IMG/VR virus record: IMGVR_UViG_3300036846_000428
Location: 1-20,217 of that record
Reading direction: 5' to 3' (one strand)
DNA from: a virus
DNA: 20,217 bases
Position numbers and translations under genes: made by a program. Positions 14,884 to 20,217 of the stretch are shown in pieces. The number at the start of each line of letters is the position of its first letter. Within the stretch, counting starts at the first letter, position 1. The notes below the pieces were generated by a model, which was not told where the DNA came from, did no database searches, and worked only from the letters and a program-made list of their open reading frames with translations.

Positions 14884-15993
14884 ATGGCTACCTACAGCCG
14901 CGACCGCAACGCCTGGCGCCTCACCGCGCACGCGACGATCGACGGAAGAAGAAAGCGCCGGACGCGCGACTTCGACGCGCCCGACACGCGCCTCGGAAGA
15001 AAGCACGCCGAGCTCGAAGAATCGAAGTTTCGCGAGCAGATCGAGGCCGAGCTCGACAAGCCGGCGACTGGCACCTTCGCCGAGGAGGCGCAAGCCTTTC
15101 TCGCCCGCCTGGCCGAGAACTGCAAAGACGACAGTGTGAAAAGCCGCGAGTCCGCGCTGCGTCTTCACGTGCTTCCCTACCTCGGCCGCCTCGACTTCGA
15201 GGACGACCGACTGGCGATCGAGGTCGCCAACATGCACGCCGCCTGGGCTGCGGATGGCTTCGCTCGCACGAGCCGCTACCGCTGGCACAAGATCGTCCGC
15301 CAGATCTTCGCCGAGGCCTACCGGCTCGAACGGATCGAGCGCGATCCGCTGCGAGTCTTCAATCGGCGCGCGCCCGGTAGCCCGAAGCGCGAGCACGAGC
15401 TCGTCGTGCCGAGCGCCGAGGAGATCGCCCGAATCGAGGCCCACGCGCCGCGCGCCTACCGCGACGGCTTCGTCTTATTCGTGCGGATCTCGGCCCGTAC
15501 CGGCGCCCGGTCCGGATCGGTCCGGAATCTTCGCTGGCGCGACGTCGACCTCGACGAGGCGACGCTCTACTTCGGCACGACCAAGGAGGACAAGCCCTAC
15601 ACGGTCGCGATCGACGCCGGCCTTTGCGACGAGCTCCGAGACATGCGCCGCAAGGCCCGCGAGACCGCCTTCTCGCTAGGCCTGGGCGCTCGGCTCGAAG
15701 ATCTGTACGTCTTTCACTCGAACGGCGGCACGAGGCCGCTGAGCGTCTCACAGCCGACGCATTACTTCCGCCGAGCAGCCGACGACGCCGGACTGTCCGA
15801 CGTTCACCTGCACTGTCTTCGGCACTATCACGCGTCCGTCTGTCTCCGGTCTCGGCGCCTCTCGTACAAGGAGGTCGCGACGCGCCTCGGCTGCACGGAG
15901 GCGAACGTGATCGAGAACTACAGCCACCTAGTCGACGGCGACGCCGATCGCCGAGCGGCCGACCTCATGTCGGAGATCTTCGCGACCGGCTAG
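14884..15993 (+). CDS. int: Tyrosine site-specific integrase
   Basis: Recombines attP and attB to integrate or excise the phage. The 369-residue length fits a lambda/L5-type integrase: an N-terminal arm-binding domain (NAWRLTAHATIDGRRKRRTRD), a core-binding SAM-like domain (about residues 65-160) and the catalytic domain. Catalytic residues: R209 in ARTGARSGSVRNLRWRDVD, a beta-hairpin Lys in GTTKEDKPYTV, H310 and R313 in HCLRHYHAS, and nucleophile Y346 in VIENYSHL. The conserved LGH motif is RLGC here, so Cys337 replaces the usual His/Trp. Start is supported by GGGAGAA upstream. Its stop overlaps that of the leftward gene by 4 bases, so the genes converge. Confidence 0.93.
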   Translation: MATYSRDRNAWRLTAHATIDGRRKRRTRDFDAPDTRLGRKHAELEESKFREQIEAELDKPATGTFAEEAQAFLARLAENCKDDSVKSRESALRLHVLPYLGRLDFEDDRLAIEVANMHAAWAADGFARTSRYRWHKIVRQIFAEAYRLERIERDPLRVFNRRAPGSPKREHELVVPSAEEIARIEAHAPRAYRDGFVLFVRISARTGARSGSVRNLRWRDVDLDEATLYFGTTKEDKPYTVAIDAGLCDELRDMRRKARETAFSLGLGARLEDLYVFHSNGGTRPLSVSQPTHYFRRAADDAGLSDVHLHCLRHYHASVCLRSRRLSYKEVATRLGCTEANVIENYSHLVDGDADRRAADLMSEIFATG

Positions 15994-16571
15994 TCGAAGC
16001 CGAAGCCGTAGATCACGTGCTGCTCGACGCCGGCGGCCCGTAGGAACATTTCGATAATCGTCGGACGAGCTCGACAGACCGGACAGGTCGCCTGTTTACC
16101 GTCGAGATTCGTCTCGAAGCTCACCATCGCCCGGCTGAGATCGACACCGCACACGGTCACGCCGCGCTCGATCAGCAGCTCAGTCGTCAAGTGCACGACC
16201 TCGCTCGCGAGCGTCGCGTACTGCCACGGCGGCCCGTATTCCTTTAATCGCTGTCCGGCGATCTCGACGTCGAAGAGGTACCGCTCGTGCAGCGGGATCG
16301 ATCGATGCGCGGCGAGCTCGTCGAACTCGCCATTCAGCACGCGATCGAGCTCGTCGAGGTCAATGCGGATCAGCTTCGGCCCGAGGCGATGGACCGGCAA
16401 GATGCCGCGCCGAATCCAACCTCGAAGCGTCGCGACCGAGACCTGCGCATACATGGCCGCTTCTTTCAAGAAGACCAGGCGCGCGAAATGCGTGCCGAGG
16501 AGGAGATCGCCACCGCGCCGGCGGTCTGCCATCTGGTCGACCAGGAATAGTGCGACGTGCCGATGGTCCAT
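15990..16571 (-). CDS. HTH DNA-binding protein, excisionase/MerR-like, with CPVC motif
   Basis: Codes for 193 residues from the ATG at 16571, preceded on its strand by GGGGGG at good spacing; an in-frame GTG at 16601 would add ten residues but has a poor site. A winged-helix domain of the excisionase/HTH_17 type runs from about residue 33 to 80 (FLKEAAMYAQVSVATLRGWI then IRIDLDELDRVL). The C-terminal 100 residues match nothing I recognise; they include one CxxC (TCPVCRARP) that might bind metal, but no second pair is visible. It is the only leftward gene, converging on int and divergent from the repressor. It could be the directionality factor or a lysogeny regulator. Confidence 0.75.
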   Translation of the reverse strand: MDHRHVALFLVDQMADRRRGGDLLLGTHFARLVFLKEAAMYAQVSVATLRGWIRRGILPVHRLGPKLIRIDLDELDRVLNGEFDELAAHRSIPLHERYLFDVEIAGQRLKEYGPPWQYATLASEVVHLTTELLIERGVTVCGVDLSRAMVSFETNLDGKQATCPVCRARPTIIEMFLRAAGVEQHVIYGFGFD

Positions 16572-16631
16572 CTTCGACCCCCCGACCGGATCAGATATCA
16601 CGAAGGTGCAATACCCGTAGCACGTACCGAT

Positions 16632-16658
16632 ACTTTCCTAGGTAATAGCAGGAAAAGT
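16632..16658. promoter_or_regulatory. Imperfect dyad over the leftward promoter
   Basis: ACTTTCCT (16632-16639) and AGGAAAAGT (16650-16658) form an inverted repeat with one extra A, around a 10-base centre that contains the proposed leftward -10 box. Likely an operator; its binding protein is not shown. Confidence 0.45.
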
Positions 16659-16671
16659 GTCGGGCTGTCAC
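16642..16671 (-). promoter_or_regulatory. Candidate leftward promoter
   Basis: On the minus strand GTGACA (16671-16666) is followed after 18 bases by TATTAC (16647-16642), a fair sigma70/SigA-type pair. It would start transcription near 16635 and drive the leftward HTH gene. It lies in the A/T-richer 108-base divergent region. Confidence 0.5.
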
Positions 16672-16676
16672 CTTGT

Positions 16677-16701
16677 AAGTACCGGACCGGAGCCGGTACT
16701 T
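16677..16701. promoter_or_regulatory. Operator-like dyad before the repressor
   Basis: AAGTACCGG (16677-16685) and CCGGTACTT (16693-16701) form a perfect 9-base inverted repeat with a 7-base spacer, ending 8 bases before the repressor ATG. The position suggests autoregulation by the XRE protein. The 11-mer GCCGGTACTTC at 16692-16702 recurs at 20151-20161, giving a possible half-site near the genome end. Confidence 0.6.
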
Positions 16702-16709
16702 CTTGCATC

Positions 16710-16976
16710 ATGCGTGACTTCCGATTGACGAGCAAGGACCGCGAGCGAATCGGCGAACGCGTCCGAGCCGCCCGACTGCTCTGTGACCTCAGCCAAATGC
16801 AGCTCGCCGGCAAGCTCGGCCTGCGCACGAAGACCTCGATCGTGCACTGGGAGCACGGAGTGATACCGGAGCCGCCGATGCGTGCCCGCATCGCTGCCGC
16901 GCTCGATCAGCCGGCCGAGGTCTTATGGGCCGAGGAGGTCGCGCGCCTCGACTCGATGCGCGCGACCCTGAGATGA
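16710..16976 (+). CDS. XRE-family HTH regulator (repressor or Cro-like)
   Basis: Codes for 88 residues from the ATG at 16710. It has a lambda-repressor-type HTH at about residues 15-70: GERVRAARLLCDLSQMQLAG, then KTSIVHWEHGVIPEP, where the WEHG turn is typical of the family. It lacks a C-terminal oligomerisation or cleavage domain, so it is more Cro/short-repressor-like than CI-like. A perfect dyad lies just upstream and may be its own operator. The short gap after the dyad leaves no clear Shine-Dalgarno, hinting at a leaderless transcript. Its stop overlaps the next ATG (ATGA). Confidence 0.85.
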   Translation: MRDFRLTSKDRERIGERVRAARLLCDLSQMQLAGKLGLRTKTSIVHWEHGVIPEPPMRARIAAALDQPAEVLWAEEVARLDSMRATLR

Positions 16977-17233
16977 GCGAGCGGCCTGTCGACGCGATCG
17001 AACGGGCGATCGCCGACGCGATCTGCGAAGTGCTGCCCGGCCTGCTCGATCGTCTGGCCGAGCTCGCCGGGCCGCGCGCCTACGCGGTGCCAGAGGTCGC
17101 GAAGCGCCTCGACCTCGCCGAGTCGACGATCTACAAGCTCATCTCCGACGGAGTGCTGCCGACCGTGCCGCACCTGCCGGCGAAGCGGATCGCGTCCCGC
17201 GCGCTCGACGACTTCATGGCCGGCCGACTGTGA
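16973..17233 (+). CDS. Excisionase-like HTH_17 DNA-binding protein
   Basis: Codes for 86 residues from the ATG at 16973 (an in-frame upstream ATG lies within the repressor gene). Residues 1-33 form an amphipathic helix; residues 36-83 are a MerR/excisionase-like winged helix: AYAVPEVAKRLDLAESTIYK then an RIASRALDDFMAG recognition-wing end. This family contains phage excisionases and transcription regulators. It is co-transcribed with the repressor-like gene (ATGA overlap) and with the following basic protein (GTGA). Together with the leftward gene there are two candidate directionality factors. Confidence 0.78.
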   Translation: MSERPVDAIERAIADAICEVLPGLLDRLAELAGPRAYAVPEVAKRLDLAESTIYKLISDGVLPTVPHLPAKRIASRALDDFMAGRL

Positions 17234-17391
17234 GCGGCCGGCGATACAACGAGCCGAGACACGAGCACTGGCGCAGCTACGGCCGGCCGGTCGAAGCAAC
17301 GACCGTGCCGCCGCACTACAAGCGCGACCGAAACCGGCTCCGGCGAAAGATGCGCCGGCGCAGCCGACAAGCACAGAGGAGGCACAAGTGA
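17230..17391 (+). CDS. Small arginine-rich protein (53 aa)
   Basis: Not recognised. Starts GTG in the previous stop and ends in a GTGA overlap with recT, so it is embedded in the operon. Strongly basic, with a C-terminal run of Arg/Lys (RDRNRLRRKMRRRSRQAQRR). It may bind nucleic acid. Its 3' end carries the AGAGGAGG ribosome-binding site for recT. Confidence 0.62.
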   Translation: MSGRRYNEPRHEHWRSYGRPVEATTVPPHYKRDRNRLRRKMRRRSRQAQRRHK

Positions 17392-18185
17392 CCGACGTCG
17401 AGAAATGGGAACGGCCGAACCTCGGCAAGGACATGCTGCGCCGCCAGTTCGCCCCGCAGGCGAGCGATCTGGAGCTCGAACACTTCGCGCTCGTCTGTCG
17501 GCATCTCGACCTCGACCCCTATATCGACCAGATCGTGCTGATCGGGCGCAACCAGAAGACGACACAGAAGGTAAACGGGCGCGACGTCGAGACCTGGGAG
17601 CTCGTGCATAAGCCGCAGATCACCGTCGCCGGCCGGCGGGCGATCGCCACCCGAACCGGACGATTCGCCGGCGCGATCGGGCCGCAATGGTGCGCGAAGC
17701 GCGAGATCGGTCCGGACGGTAAGAAGCTGCCGCTCGAATGGCTCGACGTGTGGGACGACGACGACGAAAAGCCCTACGCGGCGCGCTGCCTGGTCTTCGT
17801 CACTGGTTGGGTCATGCCGACGAATGGGACCGCGAAATGGTCCGAATTCGCGCAGTTCACTGACCGCGAAAAGAAGCACCTTTCGCCGTTCTGGTCCGGC
17901 GCGCCGTCTCACATGCTCGGAAAGGTCGCCGAGGCGCTCGCGCTGCGGCGCGCATTTCCCGAAGTCGAGCAGGCAGTCGCCTACGCCGAGCAAGGCGAAA
18001 ACCTCGAAGACGGCGCAGGCGAGGAGCTGCCGCTCGAAACTCCGAGAAATCTGCCGCCACCTGCACCGCAGCCGATCGAGACGACCGTGCGGTCGCGAAG
18101 CTCGCCGCGCTCGCGACGAGATCTCGACGATCGGCCGCCAGATGACCTATACGACAATTCGCCGGAAGGACGAGGTCAGGCATGA
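17388..18185 (+). CDS. recT: RecT/Bet-family single-strand annealing protein
   Basis: Promotes annealing of complementary strands during phage recombination and replication. Family hallmarks are clear: LDLDPYIDQIVLIGR, then ITVAGRRAIATRTGRFAG, and the conserved block LSPFWSGAPSHMLGKVAEAL followed by ALRRAFPEVEQAVAY. The core ends near residue 205; the last 60 residues are Pro/Arg/Ser/Asp-rich and likely disordered, a possible partner-binding tail. Start is GTG at 17388 with a strong AGAGGAGG upstream. No exonuclease partner (RecE, YqaJ, Exo) is seen beside it, so it acts alone or with a host nuclease. The next ATG overlaps its stop. Confidence 0.9.
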   Translation: MTDVEKWERPNLGKDMLRRQFAPQASDLELEHFALVCRHLDLDPYIDQIVLIGRNQKTTQKVNGRDVETWELVHKPQITVAGRRAIATRTGRFAGAIGPQWCAKREIGPDGKKLPLEWLDVWDDDDEKPYAARCLVFVTGWVMPTNGTAKWSEFAQFTDREKKHLSPFWSGAPSHMLGKVAEALALRRAFPEVEQAVAYAEQGENLEDGAGEELPLETPRNLPPPAPQPIETTVRSRSSPRSRRDLDDRPPDDLYDNSPEGRGQA

Positions 18186-18394
18186 CCGAGCGAAAAGACA
18201 ATTACGACACCGCGTCCGAAATGGCGAATTGGGCCCATGACCTCAACGCCGATCAGGAGCTCGCCGCGGCGCAGGTCTTCGCGATCCTCTCGGTCGCCGA
18301 CGCGATCCGCGCCGCCGGCGAATCGGTCCGAGCACTTTCCGAGGCGATCGAGGCCGTCTATCCGGCGCCCGAGCTGCCGGCACAGCAGTCGTGA
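18182..18394 (+). CDS. Small helical protein of unknown function (70 aa)
   Basis: Not recognised. Starts in the recT stop (ATGA) and is followed by a GTGA overlap. Residues 10-60 form long Ala/Glu-rich helices (NADQELAAAQVFAILSVADA), ending EAIEAVYPAPELPAQQS. Linked by translation to recT, so it may assist replication or recombination; no direct evidence. Confidence 0.65.
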   Translation: MTERKDNYDTASEMANWAHDLNADQELAAAQVFAILSVADAIRAAGESVRALSEAIEAVYPAPELPAQQS

Positions 18395-18561
18395 GACTTC
18401 GCCGTCGTCGCGAGGCGACACAGACCGGCGAGTATCCGATCAGTCACGTGCAGCTCGTCGAGGCGCCCGAACTGCCGCCGATCGACCTCGGCGAGGTCGT
18501 CGAGGAATGGATGCGGAGCAAGGAAGCGGCGCGCTACATCTTCGGCGGTCGCGATGACTGA
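18391..18561 (+). CDS. Small protein of unknown function (56 aa)
   Basis: Not recognised. Starts GTG in the previous stop and overlaps the next ATG by 8 bases. Begins with an Arg cluster (RLRRRREATQTG), then YPISHVQLVEAPELPPIDLG and an acidic helix (EVVEEWMRSKEAARYIFGGRDD). Support comes from the overlaps on both sides. Confidence 0.6.
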   Translation: MRLRRRREATQTGEYPISHVQLVEAPELPPIDLGEVVEEWMRSKEAARYIFGGRDD

Positions 18562-18766
18562 CGAGCAGAAGATCCTCGACGACCTGCTCGTGCACTACCG
18601 CGAGCAGCTCGCCAAGCTGAATCGGAACCTCGAACGGCTGAAATTCGACCCGCTATTCGACGACGACGCCGCGAGCGCGCTCGAACTAGACGACTTACGG
18701 CAGGCCGTCGACATCACCGGCAGATACCTCGTCAAGTGCGGCCGACACGTCCGCGAGGAGACGTGA
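18554..18766 (+). CDS. Small coiled-coil protein (70 aa)
   Basis: Not recognised. Charged helical protein with heptad-like spacing in residues 5-30 (ILDDLLVHYREQLAKLNRNL), an acidic middle (DPLFDDDAASALELDD) and a second helix. Stop overlaps the next GTG. Perhaps a regulatory or replication accessory protein; not shown. Confidence 0.63.
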   Translation: MTDEQKILDDLLVHYREQLAKLNRNLERLKFDPLFDDDAASALELDDLRQAVDITGRYLVKCGRHVREET

Positions 18767-18903
18767 AAGGGAACGCGATAAAAGGCCGGCTCAGATTCGG
18801 CGGCGCGACCATAAACGCGCCGTTTCCGAGCTGCATCGTCGTCTTTCGCTGGCCCGTTACAAGTCGCGCGCAATCTCCGACAGAGATCGTGACCTGTGGA
18901 TAA
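18763..18903 (+). pseudogene. Fragment resembling the C-terminus of a phage adenine methylase
   Basis: A 46-residue ORF starting GTG in a GTGA overlap. Its first 30 residues (MKGNAIKGRLRFGGATINAP then FPSCIVVFRW) resemble the C-terminal strand pair of phage N6-adenine methyltransferases of the Dam/PF05869 group, which typically read IxGRLxFGG...APFPSxIVVF. No SAM-binding or DPPW catalytic motif exists upstream, where an unrelated coiled-coil gene lies. So either a methylase was deleted down to its end or a short domain has been retained. The TAA stop lies in the first DnaA-box-like site. Resemblance judged by eye. Confidence 0.5.
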
Positions 18904-19004
18904 GTGCTGCATAACCCTGTGGATAACTTGTTGAAAGACCACGAAGGTACACGGGATAACGCATGGATAACCCTAAAGGTTCCACTTGACAGCTATGTGC
19001 ATAA
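18895..19004. other. DnaA-box cluster, candidate replication origin
   Basis: TGTGGATAA (reverse complement of the classical DnaA box TTATCCACA) occurs perfectly at 18895-18903 and 18918-18926. Near matches in the same orientation: TGTGCATAA at 18996-19004 (8/9), CATGGATAA at 18962-18970 (7/9), and weaker ones at 18951-18959 and 18906-18914. The stretch is clearly A/T-richer than its surroundings and lies in the longest gap (18904-19097) of the early region. This is the expected look of a DnaA-dependent origin; an operator array for the downstream HTH protein is the alternative. Confidence 0.62.
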
Positions 19005-19097
19005 TCCAGGCGAGCGCCGGCGCCGGCCGCTTAAAGGAAGCCGGGCGCCCTTTGCGCTCGACGCCGTGGCAGATGGTTGCAGACGAAAGCTATCGCT

Positions 19098-19520
19098 GTG
19101 ATAGATAGTGAGCCGGTCGAATTCGCGTCGCCTTTGAGCTACGAAGTCACAGTGAAAGCTGTCTGTCGCTGGACCGATGACCACTACGAAGTAGCAGCGA
19201 TCCGCGTCGAAGGTGGCGATCTGACAGCCGCGGGAATGCGTGCAGTCCGATGGGCCGAGGTCTTCCGCGGCGGCCTGGCGCCGCTTCGTCCGCTGGTCTT
19301 CGCGCACTTCCTCGACGGACGAGACGAGCGCGATCTGACCGAGGCCGAACTGCTGGCGGTCGTCTACGCGACCGCGTGCGCGCTACACGCCGACCCGGTC
19401 GTCGAGATCGCTGCGCAGTTCGGCATCTCTCGCTCGACGGCGAATAAGAAGGTGATCGCTGCGCGCCGATCTGGCTATCTGCCGAAGACGACGCAAGGAG
19501 CGCGACGTGCCTGGACATAG
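19098..19520 (+). CDS. HTH regulator with sigma-like C-terminal domain
   Basis: About 140 residues; start uncertain (GTG at 19098 with weak GAAAG upstream, or TTG at 19077). The N-terminal half is an alpha/beta domain (YEVTVKAVCRWTDDHYEVAA then IRVEGGDLTAAGMRAVRWAE). The C-terminal half is an HTH of the kind found in many actinobacterial elements: DLTEAELLAVVYATACALHA, DPVVEIAAQFGISRSTANKK, VIAARRSGYLPKT. Probably a transcription regulator that binds nearby DNA, perhaps the repeats just upstream. The stop overlaps the next gene, whose ribosome-binding site (AAGGAG) lies within this one. Confidence 0.72.
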   Translation: MIDSEPVEFASPLSYEVTVKAVCRWTDDHYEVAAIRVEGGDLTAAGMRAVRWAEVFRGGLAPLRPLVFAHFLDGRDERDLTEAELLAVVYATACALHADPVVEIAAQFGISRSTANKKVIAARRSGYLPKTTQGARRAWT

Positions 19521-19800
19521 CGAGCGACGGATCAAAGTGAAGACGCAGCACGTCTATACCTTCACGTTCGACTGGCCAGTCTCGGCAGACGAGGCCGACG
19601 CCGTGCTCGGCCCTGGCGCACGCCGTCTCCTCGATCTCGCAGTCGTCGACGAGCTGATCGAGAACGGCCTAAACCGCAACGCCATACGAGCAGCAGTAGC
19701 GCGGGCGATCGGCTACGACGACCTAGCGGATTACCTATCCGCGCTGGCCGATGATTCGCAGCAGCGAGGCGAGCGCGATCACGCCGACCTCGATAAGTAA
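19507..19800 (+). CDS. Protein of unknown function (97 aa)
   Basis: Not recognised. Start GTG at 19507 with AAGGAG six bases upstream, a strong site. N-terminal strands (RIKVKTQHVYTFTFDWPVSA) lead to two or three helices with DLAVVDELIENGLNRNAIRA and AIGYDDLADYLSALADD. Co-transcribed with the HTH gene, whose last 14 bases it overlaps. No motif indicates a function. Confidence 0.7.
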   Translation: MPGHSERRIKVKTQHVYTFTFDWPVSADEADAVLGPGARRLLDLAVVDELIENGLNRNAIRAAVARAIGYDDLADYLSALADDSQQRGERDHADLDK

Positions 19801-19855
19801 GACGATCGTCTGTGTGTCATTCACCTGCACCACATACCCGCGACAGACTGATGAC

Positions 19856-20149
19856 ATGACAGACGACCCGCGTATGTGGTCTCGATCGTGGCGACGTCTG
19901 GCTCGTGCAGTGATCGACCGTGACCTCGGCCTGTGTCAGATCAAAGGACCGCACTGCACGACCTACGCGACCGAGGTCGACCACATCGTGCCGAGGATCG
20001 AAGGCGGCGCGCTGTTCGATCCTGCCAACCTTCGGGCCGCCTGCCGTGCATGTAATTCGCGCGCCGGCGCGCAGTTAGGTAACTCCCGCGCTGCGGCGCG
20101 CGGCGCGCGCTACCGCCAGTCGACCGCCCCCTACCTCTCGCGCTTCTAA
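19856..20149 (+). CDS. HNH endonuclease
   Basis: Codes for 97 residues from the ATG at 19856. Zinc-finger/HNH core: C27 and C34 (LCQIKGPHC), VDHIVPRIEGG with D42 and H43, N58 in FDPANLRAACRAC, and C63/C66 completing the second zinc pair. Small HNH proteins of this type next to terminase genes take part in cos cleavage and packaging in HK97-like phages. The gene sits about 85 bases before the terminase genes if the genome ends join. The basic C-terminus (ARGARYRQS) may bind DNA. An upstream in-frame ATG at 19751 lies in the previous gene and is rejected. Confidence 0.9.
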   Translation: MTDDPRMWSRSWRRLARAVIDRDLGLCQIKGPHCTTYATEVDHIVPRIEGGALFDPANLRAACRACNSRAGAQLGNSRAAARGARYRQSTAPYLSRF

Positions 20150-20217
20150 TGCCGGTACTTCGCCGCCGCTGCGCCGCTGGTGGGGGGTCATTTTTTGTCA
20201 CCGCCGGCGCCGACCAC
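20150..20217. other. Candidate cos region at the genome end
   Basis: Sixty-eight bases after the HNH stop with a run of G (GGTGGGGGGTCA), six T, then a GC-rich CCGCCGGCGCCGACC end. Joined to base 1, it lies between HNH and the terminase small subunit, where actinophages place cos. The cut position and overhang cannot be read from sequence. Confidence 0.45.

Noticed and set aside
18986-18991. TTGACA as a -35 box of an early promoter
   Set aside because: No acceptable -10 box at 16-18 bases downstream; CATAAT is only 8 bases away.
19808-19848. GTCTGT/ACAGAC inverted repeat before the HNH gene
   Set aside because: Six-base arms 29 bases apart; too weak to separate from chance.

Overview
The window looks like the complete or near-complete genome of a small temperate siphovirus, or its excised prophage. 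Its GC content is high (roughly two thirds by eye). Gene families, GTG-rich starts and 1-8 base gene overlaps suggest an actinobacterial host; that is inference, because no host gene is present. The window ends with an HNH nuclease and a G-run/T-run stretch and begins with a terminase small-subunit candidate, so the two ends probably join at a cos region.

Layout. About 0-5.2 kb: packaging and head (TerS candidate, TerL, portal, prohead protease, HK97-type capsid). 5.2-12.9 kb: connector, tail terminator, tail tube, gp10-like neck protein, tail assembly chaperones joined by a -1 frameshift signal, tape measure with internal repeats, two baseplate/minor tail proteins and a collar-domain tail fibre. 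12.9-14.4 kb: three small unknown genes, an amidase endolysin and two small membrane proteins (lysis). 14.4-16.7 kb: a 462-base non-coding stretch with paired repeats that looks like attP, a tyrosine integrase, a convergent leftward HTH gene, and a switch region with dyads and a leftward promoter. 16.7-20.2 kb: XRE repressor-like gene, excisionase-like HTH gene, basic protein, RecT/Bet annealing protein, several tiny genes, a fragment resembling the C-terminus of a phage adenine methylase, a cluster of DnaA-box-like sites (candidate origin), an HTH regulator, an unknown protein and an HNH nuclease.

How it works together. Nearly everything is on the + strand in tightly overlapping operons; only the 15990-16571 gene is leftward. 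No polymerase, helicase, primase or recognisable initiator is visible, so replication probably depends on host DnaA and the host replisome, with RecT supplying annealing. The most notable signals are the C CCT TTA frameshift heptamer in the chaperone gene, the same-orientation DnaA-box cluster, the symmetric paired-repeat attP candidate and the dyads at the lysogeny switch. I saw no CRISPR array, insertion sequence or tRNA gene.
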